DNA of 64,000 nt, taken from positions 1-64,000 of the forward strand of contig CAUGGC010000010.1 of NCBI GenBank assembly GCA_959599095.1. The letters run 5' to 3'. This DNA is from an uncultured Collinsella sp. (lineage in GTDB: Bacteria; Actinomycetota; Coriobacteriia; Coriobacteriales; Coriobacteriaceae). Shown here one piece after another: positions 59,655 to 64,000 of the stretch. The notes under the pieces are model-generated. The model searched no databases and was not told where the DNA came from. It saw only the letters and a list, made by a program, of their open reading frames with translations. The first letter of the stretch is position 1, and each line of letters opens with the position of its first letter. The position numbers and the translations under genes are program-made.

Positions 59655-59981
59655 TTAGCGAGCATCCACCACGTAGAGTCCAACGCGCACCTGATGCCAC
59701 GGGCTGCGTTCGGGAGCAACCTGTTGCACGCGGGCCTCAAATACGTCCTCGTGGCCGTAATACATCATCAAGGACAGCGGGCCGACCTCGTTTCCCGGAA
59801 CATACCCAAGCTTGGTGTTGCCGTAATAGATCGCAACCGCCTCGGGGTCATGGGGATTATCGCGCTCGGCACACAGCGTCAGCTTATCGCCGACCTTAAG
59901 ATCGCCCAGGACCAAAGCGCCGTCGGCATATTGAAATCCTGCGATGTGAAACGACAGAAGAACACGTGAAGGCTCGTACAT
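59655..59981 (-). CDS. Stand-alone HIRAN domain protein
   Basis: The 108-residue protein consists almost entirely of a HIRAN domain (SFHIAGFQYADGALVLGDLKVGD, LCAERDNPHDPEAVAIYY, KLGYVPGNEVGPLSLM). HIRAN domains in eukaryotes (HLTF, Rad5) bind single-stranded 3' DNA ends; in bacteria they appear alone or fused to nucleases and helicases. A stand-alone copy probably helps recognise damaged or phage DNA. GGAG-rich sequence (AGAGGAGC) precedes the ATG. It is followed by the 59-residue protein in the same operon. Confidence 0.83.
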   Translation of the reverse strand: MYEPSRVLLSFHIAGFQYADGALVLGDLKVGDKLTLCAERDNPHDPEAVAIYYGNTKLGYVPGNEVGPLSLMMYYGHEDVFEARVQQVAPERSPWHQVRVGLYVVDAR

Positions 59982-60104
59982 AGCAGCTCCTCTAACAGCA
60001 GGATAAATCGGCGCTTAACCGTACTGAGAAGCTTACGGGCCCGTGCGGACACAAATTCGCCCCACCCGCGCCTTTTCGACCGTTTGTCGCTACACCATCT
60101 GATT

Positions 60105-61484
60105 CTAATGCACAAACATGCGCACGAACTTGTGCTTCCAGCTTGCGTAAGGGGCATAGCGGAACGGCACGTCCAGCCACGTTGCCTTGTTCACGATGCT
60201 CTTCTTGTGGCTAAACGTATCGAAGCTCTCGCGTCCATGGTACTGCCCCATACCGCTCGCTCCCATGCCGCCAAAGCCCATATGGCTCGTAGCCAGGTGC
60301 ATGATGGTGTCATTAACGCAGCCGCCGCCAAAGGGCACGTAGCGCACAAAGCGCTGCTGAACCGCGCGATCCTGACTAAAGACATACAGGGCCAGCGGCG
60401 TCGGGTGATTCGTGATGAACGCCTCGGCCTCATCCAAGCTCTCAAACGTCAGCACCGGCAAGATGGGGCCGAAAATCTCCTCCTGCATTACGGCGTCCTC
60501 AGGCGCCACGCCGTCCAAAATCGTCGGCTCAATCTTGAGCGACGACTCGCGCGCGGTACCTCCCAGCACAACCTTGTCGGGGTCGATCAGCCCGCGCACG
60601 CGCGCGAAATGCTTAGCGTTGACAATATGACCGTAATTCTCATTGTCGAGCGGATGCTCGCCAAACATGCGGCGGGCCTCCTCCTTGATGAGGTCCAGCA
60701 GCTCGTCGTGCACGCGCGCATCGACCAGCAGGTAGTCGGGCGCCACGCAAGTCTGCCCCACGTTGAGCCATTTACCAAAGGCGATACGGCGTGCCGCGAC
60801 CTTCAAGTTTGCCGTCGCATCCACGATGCAGGGACTCTTTCCGCCCAGTTCAAGCGTCACAGGCGTAAGGTTTTTACTTGCGCGCTCCATGACGAGCTTG
60901 CCGACCGGAACGCTACCGGTAAAGAAGATCTTGTCCCAGCACTCATCGAGCAGCGCTTCGTTCTCGGCGCGCCCGCCCTCGACAACTGCCACCAGGCACG
61001 GATCAAATGCCTCTTCACAGATCTGCTTGAGCACCGCACTCGATGCCGGAGCATAGGCACTCGGCTTGATGACCACGGTGTTGCCTGCGGCAAGAGCGCC
61101 AGCGAGCGGCTCGAGCGTTAGCAAAAACGGGTAGTTCCAGGGGGCCATGATGAGCGCGACGCCATAGGGCACGGCTTGCGTCTTGCACACACTCACGGCG
61201 TTGGCGAGGTCGCACGGGCGCAGGCGCGGACGACTCCATCGAGCCACGTGCGCAATCTGATGACGGATCTCGGAAAGCGAGGTGCCGATCTCGCACATAT
61301 AGGCTTCGTCATGTGACTTACCCAGATCGGTCTTGAGCGCATGGGCAATATCGGCTTCGTGCGCCCGCACTGCGTCGCGCAAGCTCACGAGCGCGCGACG
61401 GCGAGCGTTGACATCAAACGTGGCGTGCGTCTTAAAATAGGCGCGCTGATCGGCAACGATGCGCGCGATTTCCTCGGTGTTCAT
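60105..61484 (-). CDS. Aldehyde dehydrogenase (class 3-like)
   Basis: The 459-residue NAD(P)-dependent enzyme oxidises aldehydes to acids, or works in reverse. It has APWNYPFLLTLEPLAGALAAGN, the Rossmann VIKPSAYAPASSA, FTGSVPVGK, the active-site Glu in LELGGKSPC, and the catalytic Cys in NVGQTCVAPDYLLV. Its length (without the N-terminal extension) and the C-terminal HKKSIVNK fit the class 3/YwdH-like group. It starts with AGGAGGGCC upstream, overlapping the end of the iron alcohol dehydrogenase gene, so the two work as one operon. Fatty or aromatic aldehydes are likely substrates. Confidence 0.92.
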   Translation of the reverse strand: MNTEEIARIVADQRAYFKTHATFDVNARRRALVSLRDAVRAHEADIAHALKTDLGKSHDEAYMCEIGTSLSEIRHQIAHVARWSRPRLRPCDLANAVSVCKTQAVPYGVALIMAPWNYPFLLTLEPLAGALAAGNTVVIKPSAYAPASSAVLKQICEEAFDPCLVAVVEGGRAENEALLDECWDKIFFTGSVPVGKLVMERASKNLTPVTLELGGKSPCIVDATANLKVAARRIAFGKWLNVGQTCVAPDYLLVDARVHDELLDLIKEEARRMFGEHPLDNENYGHIVNAKHFARVRGLIDPDKVVLGGTARESSLKIEPTILDGVAPEDAVMQEEIFGPILPVLTFESLDEAEAFITNHPTPLALYVFSQDRAVQQRFVRYVPFGGGCVNDTIMHLATSHMGFGGMGASGMGQYHGRESFDTFSHKKSIVNKATWLDVPFRYAPYASWKHKFVRMFVH

Positions 61485-61492
61485 GGGCCCTC

Positions 61493-62713
61493 CTAGTTCT
61501 CGTCTTCAAACATACCACCCGCAACGACCTCGTACATATGCTCGAGCTCCAAACGGTCCATTAAAAGCGGAACGGGGTACAGGGGATTGGCCTCGGCATC
61601 GGCATGCGCCGCCATCTCAGGAATGTCGGAGCGGCGAATGCCCGTCACATATTTGGGTATGCCCAAGGCGGCGTTCATGCGGTCGACCCAATCGATAAAG
61701 GCCTCAGCAGCCACGTTGTCCAGCGCATTAGCCGGCGCAATGCCGGCCATGCGGGCGAGATCGGCGAGCTTGGGAGCAGCAGCTTCGCCATAGGCGCGAA
61801 GCATGTGCGGCAGGATGATGGCGTTGGCCAAGCCGTGGGGAATCCCGTAACGCCCGCCCAGGCTGTGCGCGATGGCATGGACGTATCCAACATAAGAGCG
61901 CGTAAAGGCAACGCCCGCTTTATACGCCGCCGAAAGCATATTGCGGCGCGCACGCATGTTGCCACCGCACTCATAGGCCTCGAGCAAATTGTCGTGGATG
62001 AGCTGCACCGCCTGGCGCGCCATCTTGCGCGTATAGGGCGTGGTGCTGCGCCCGATAAAGGCCTCGACGGCATGCGTCAGGGCGTCCATGCCCGTTTGCC
62101 CCGTAATGGAGGCGGGCAGGCCGCGCGTAAACTCGGGGTCGTGCACCGCAAAGCGCGGGATCAGCACAAAGTCGTTAATGGGATACTTGTAGTGCGTCTC
62201 GTCGTCGGTAATTACCGCTGCAAGCGTGACCTCGCTTCCCGTGCCCGCCGTGGTGGGAACGGCGATGAGCAGCGGCAGGCGACGATGGATACGCAACAGG
62301 CCGCGCATCTTGTTGATGGGCTTCTTTGGCTGCGCGATGCGCGCGCCCACGCCCTTGGCGCAGTCCATGGCCGAACCGCCGCCAAAGCCGATAATGGCCT
62401 GGCAGGCGCTCTCTCGATACAGAGATGCCGCTTCCTCCACGTTTGAGACCGTGGGGTTCGCACGTGTTTCGGCATAGACCGCAGCGCTAATTCCCTTGGA
62501 CGCGAGCGCTGTCTCGAGCGGTGCCGTGAGCCCCAGACGGGCAATGCCGGGATCTGTCACGATAAGAACATGGTGTATTGAACGCTTTTGAAGCACTGCG
62601 GGCACTTCCTCAGCGTGCTCTAAAATGCGTGGCTCGGTATAGGGCAGCACCGGCAATGCGATGCGAAAAACCGTTTGATACGTTCGGCACCAGGCGCGGC
62701 GGGCTAGATGCAT
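61493..62713 (-). CDS. Iron-containing alcohol dehydrogenase
   Basis: The 406-residue enzyme has the family motifs GFGGGSAMDCAKG, VPTTAGTGSEVT, MDALTHAVEA, and the metal-ligand run YVGYVHAIAHSLGGRYGIPHGLANAIILP. It should reduce aldehydes or ketones to alcohols with NAD(P)H, or run in reverse. With the aldehyde dehydrogenase downstream, substrate may pass between the two. The ATG at 62713 has GAAGGAGC 8 bases upstream. The N-terminal ~20 residues are slightly longer than usual. Two palindromic sites in the upstream region suggest control by a repressor encoded elsewhere. Confidence 0.93.
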   Translation of the reverse strand: MHLARRAWCRTYQTVFRIALPVLPYTEPRILEHAEEVPAVLQKRSIHHVLIVTDPGIARLGLTAPLETALASKGISAAVYAETRANPTVSNVEEAASLYRESACQAIIGFGGGSAMDCAKGVGARIAQPKKPINKMRGLLRIHRRLPLLIAVPTTAGTGSEVTLAAVITDDETHYKYPINDFVLIPRFAVHDPEFTRGLPASITGQTGMDALTHAVEAFIGRSTTPYTRKMARQAVQLIHDNLLEAYECGGNMRARRNMLSAAYKAGVAFTRSYVGYVHAIAHSLGGRYGIPHGLANAIILPHMLRAYGEAAAPKLADLARMAGIAPANALDNVAAEAFIDWVDRMNAALGIPKYVTGIRRSDIPEMAAHADAEANPLYPVPLLMDRLELEHMYEVVAGGMFEDEN

Positions 62714-62731
62714 AAAGGAAGCTCCTTCATT

Positions 62732-62747
62732 TGTTGATTGGTCAACA
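62732..62747 (-). promoter_or_regulatory. Operator-like palindrome 1 upstream of adh
   Basis: TGTTGATTGGTCAACA is a near-perfect 16-bp palindrome located 18 bases upstream of the adh start, overlapping the leader. A related site lies at 62797. Such sites are bound by TetR or MarR-type regulators. It lies where a bound repressor would block transcription. Confidence 0.5.
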
Positions 62748-62796
62748 TTTGCTCGACCGATTGTACTCATCGGAGGTCGCACGAGGTCTAGCAATC

Positions 62797-62810
62797 GTTA
62801 ATCAATCAAC
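62797..62810. promoter_or_regulatory. Operator-like palindrome 2 upstream of adh
   Basis: GTTAATCAATCAAC is a 14-bp palindromic site with the same GTTnATnnnTnAAC plan as the site at 62732, about 65 bases further upstream. It may be bound by the same regulator. Confidence 0.4.
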
Positions 62811-62857
62811 ATCTACACATGCTTAAATTGTTTTATTAAAAATCATTCCTAATAGGC

Positions 62858-62885
62858 TTCACATTCGGTCTCATTTATGGATAAT
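62858..62885 (+). promoter_or_regulatory. Candidate rubrerythrin promoter
   Basis: TTCACA and GATAAT hexamers stand 16 bases apart, 85 bases upstream of the rubrerythrin start and within an AT-rich stretch of this otherwise GC-rich genome. Confidence 0.35.
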
Positions 62886-62969
62886 AGAACTCGTCAAGAC
62901 GCACGTCCGGAGAGGGCCCTTACGGGACCGGACGAGCGCACCATCGCCATCGATCGAAAGGATCGAATC

Positions 62970-63530
62970 ATGAAGTTTGTTTGCCCCGTTTGCGGTTATG
63001 TGGAAGAGTTCGACGGCGACCAGCTGCCCGAGGATTTCAAGTGCCCCCAGTGCGGCGTTCCCGGCTCTCGCTTCCTGAAGCAGGAGGAGGGCCAGCTCGA
63101 GTGGGCTGCCGAGCACGTCGTGGGCGTCGCCAAGATGGAGGGCGTCTCCGAGGACATCGTTGCCGATCTGCGCGCCAACTTTGAGGGCGAGTGCTCTGAG
63201 GTCGGTATGTACCTGGCCATGGCTCGCGTCGCTCATCGCGAGGGCTATCCCGAGATCGGCCTGTACTGGGAGAAGGCTGCCCACGAGGAGGCCGAGCATG
63301 CCGCCAAGTTCGCCGAGCTCCTGGGCGAGGTCGTGACCGATTCCACCAAGAAGAACCTCGAGATGCGCGTTGAGGCCGAGAATGGCGCCACCGCCGGCAA
63401 GACCGATCTTGCCAAGCGCGCCAAGGCCGCCGGTCTCGATGCTATCCACGACACCGTGCACGAGATGGCCCGCGACGAGGCTCGCCACGGCAAGGCTTTC
63501 GCTGGCCTGCTCAAGCGCTACTTTGGCTAA
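62970..63530 (+). CDS. Reverse rubrerythrin
   Basis: The 186-residue peroxide-scavenging protein has the rubredoxin domain at its N-terminus (CPVCGYVEEF and CPQCGVPGSRF, two CxxC pairs) and the di-iron ferritin-like domain after it. The di-iron ligands are in FEGECSEVGMYLAMARVA, YWEKAAHEEAEHAAKF and ARDEARHGKAF. This order is the reverse of classical rubrerythrin and is common in anaerobes that meet oxygen. It reduces hydrogen peroxide to water with electrons from NAD(P)H through partners. GAAAGGATCG precedes the ATG at 62970; a longer upstream frame lacks a binding site. Confidence 0.93.
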   Translation: MKFVCPVCGYVEEFDGDQLPEDFKCPQCGVPGSRFLKQEEGQLEWAAEHVVGVAKMEGVSEDIVADLRANFEGECSEVGMYLAMARVAHREGYPEIGLYWEKAAHEEAEHAAKFAELLGEVVTDSTKKNLEMRVEAENGATAGKTDLAKRAKAAGLDAIHDTVHEMARDEARHGKAFAGLLKRYFG

Positions 63531-63563
63531 GCCAACTGCCTGAGACATAACCTCTAGCTCGAA

Positions 63564-63597
63564 GAAGGCCCGGACCGTATTGGTTCGGGCCTTTTCG
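63564..63597. terminator. Bidirectional terminator after rubrerythrin
   Basis: AAGGCCCGGACC and GGTTCGGGCCTT form a 12-bp stem with one mismatch around a 5-base loop, followed by TTTTC. It is shared by the convergent rubrerythrin and MocR-type genes. Confidence 0.85.
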
Positions 63598-63602
63598 TTG
63601 GC

Positions 63603-64000
63603 TTATTGCAGTTGCTCCTGAAGAACACTGAGCGACTGAGAGCTCAGGTCGTCGTATTGTATGAGGACGCGAGATGGAGCGTTCTTAGTCGATGCCCGAT
63701 CACCCGTCCACAGGCAATCGGCGATGTTGACATAGGAAATACGAGCGTCAGCGAGAGCCTTCGCGAAACTCTCCCCTGCCTTGTCCTCGGCCAGGGCAAC
63801 AGTGCAGTAAAGGCCCGCGTCTGCATGATCGATCGAAACCTCCCCTGCCGGAAACGCTTTCCGTACAAGCGCCGCCAGGCCATCACGCGCCTCGCGAGCA
63901 CGAACGCGCACGCGGTTCACATGTCGCTCGTAATCACCCGATTCCAGCAAACGCGCCAAGGCAACCTGATCAACAGAACTTACCGACGAGGCGTAGAAAC
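63603..64000 (-). CDS. MocR-type regulator, C-terminal part (cut by window edge)
   Basis: Only the last ~131 residues are present; the gene continues past the right edge. The text VSSVDQVALARLLESGDYERHVNRVRVRAREARDGL is typical of the aminotransferase-like domain of GntR/MocR-family regulators (PdxR-like). These combine an N-terminal winged helix with a pyridoxal-phosphate-binding aminotransferase fold and often control vitamin B6 or amino-acid genes. The N-terminal DNA-binding part cannot be seen. A stand-alone class I aminotransferase is possible but less likely. Confidence 0.78.
   Translation of the reverse strand, partial: FYASSVSSVDQVALARLLESGDYERHVNRVRVRAREARDGLAALVRKAFPAGEVSIDHADAGLYCTVALAEDKAGESFAKALADARISYVNIADCLWTGDRASTKNAPSRVLIQYDDLSSQSLSVLQEQLQ

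Overview
The window comes from a high-GC bacterial chromosome, most likely a gut actinobacterium of the class Coriobacteriia and probably close to Collinsella. I infer this from gene content (long PurL with its glutaminase domain, class II aldolase, Etf-linked lactate dehydrogenase, LAQTG-type wall anchor, many transporters) and codon style; no 16S rRNA or database search was available. Nearly all of the window is ordinary chromosomal coding DNA. There is no prophage, integrase, insertion sequence or CRISPR array.

Layout, left to right. 0-2 kb: infC-rpmI-rplT on the minus strand behind an attenuator-like leader, then tRNA-Leu(CAA) with a truncated second copy of its 3' end. 2-11.3 kb, minus strand: a transglutaminase-like protein, fba, a metallo-beta-lactamase-fold hydrolase, the (p)ppGpp enzyme Rel, and a RecJ exonuclease fused to a RecQ-like helicase. 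11.5-19.5 kb: a BASS-type transporter, cutC with a DUF4931 gene, the complete livK-livHMGF branched-chain amino acid ABC transporter, and the decayed remains of a second livK. 19.8-29 kb: hom, a BaiA-like dehydrogenase, a CPA2 antiporter, purL and an EamA transporter. Four palindromes at a regular 62-bp spacing lie between the dehydrogenase and the antiporter. 29-37.2 kb: a GGDEF protein, a KdgT-type permease, azlCD, an HD-domain protein, and a three-gene EtfAB plus FAD-oxidase operon that resembles the electron-confurcating lactate dehydrogenase of acetogens.

37.5-40.7 kb is a plus-strand run of five small or secreted unknown proteins, one with a LAQTG wall-sorting signal. 41.6-47.2 kb holds the most interesting unit: a compact set coding for a TerB_N/TerB_C protein, a BrxD-like (DUF2791) P-loop ATPase and an Lhr/BrxHI-like superfamily 2 helicase. 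It has no methylase, PglZ or nuclease gene, and is a candidate anti-phage or DNA-stress system. 47.3-57 kb is rich in RNA-modification and RNA-processing genes: Elp3, a Trm9/ALKBH8-like methyltransferase, a divergent TrmB and a Ski2-like helicase. It also carries a membrane-tethered XRE regulator with a DUF4097 partner. 57-64 kb: a DUF2130 coiled-coil protein, a phosphoesterase, a 59-residue protein next to a stand-alone HIRAN protein, an alcohol/aldehyde dehydrogenase pair behind two palindromic operator candidates, a reverse rubrerythrin, and the end of a MocR-type regulator cut by the window edge.

Physiologically the genes fit an anaerobe that imports and exports branched-chain amino acids, ferments to alcohols, may oxidise lactate by flavin-based electron confurcation, and protects itself from oxygen with rubrerythrin. 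Intergenic DNA is rich in long hairpins, several sharing a GGGACAG-type core, which suggests REP/REPIN-like repeats.
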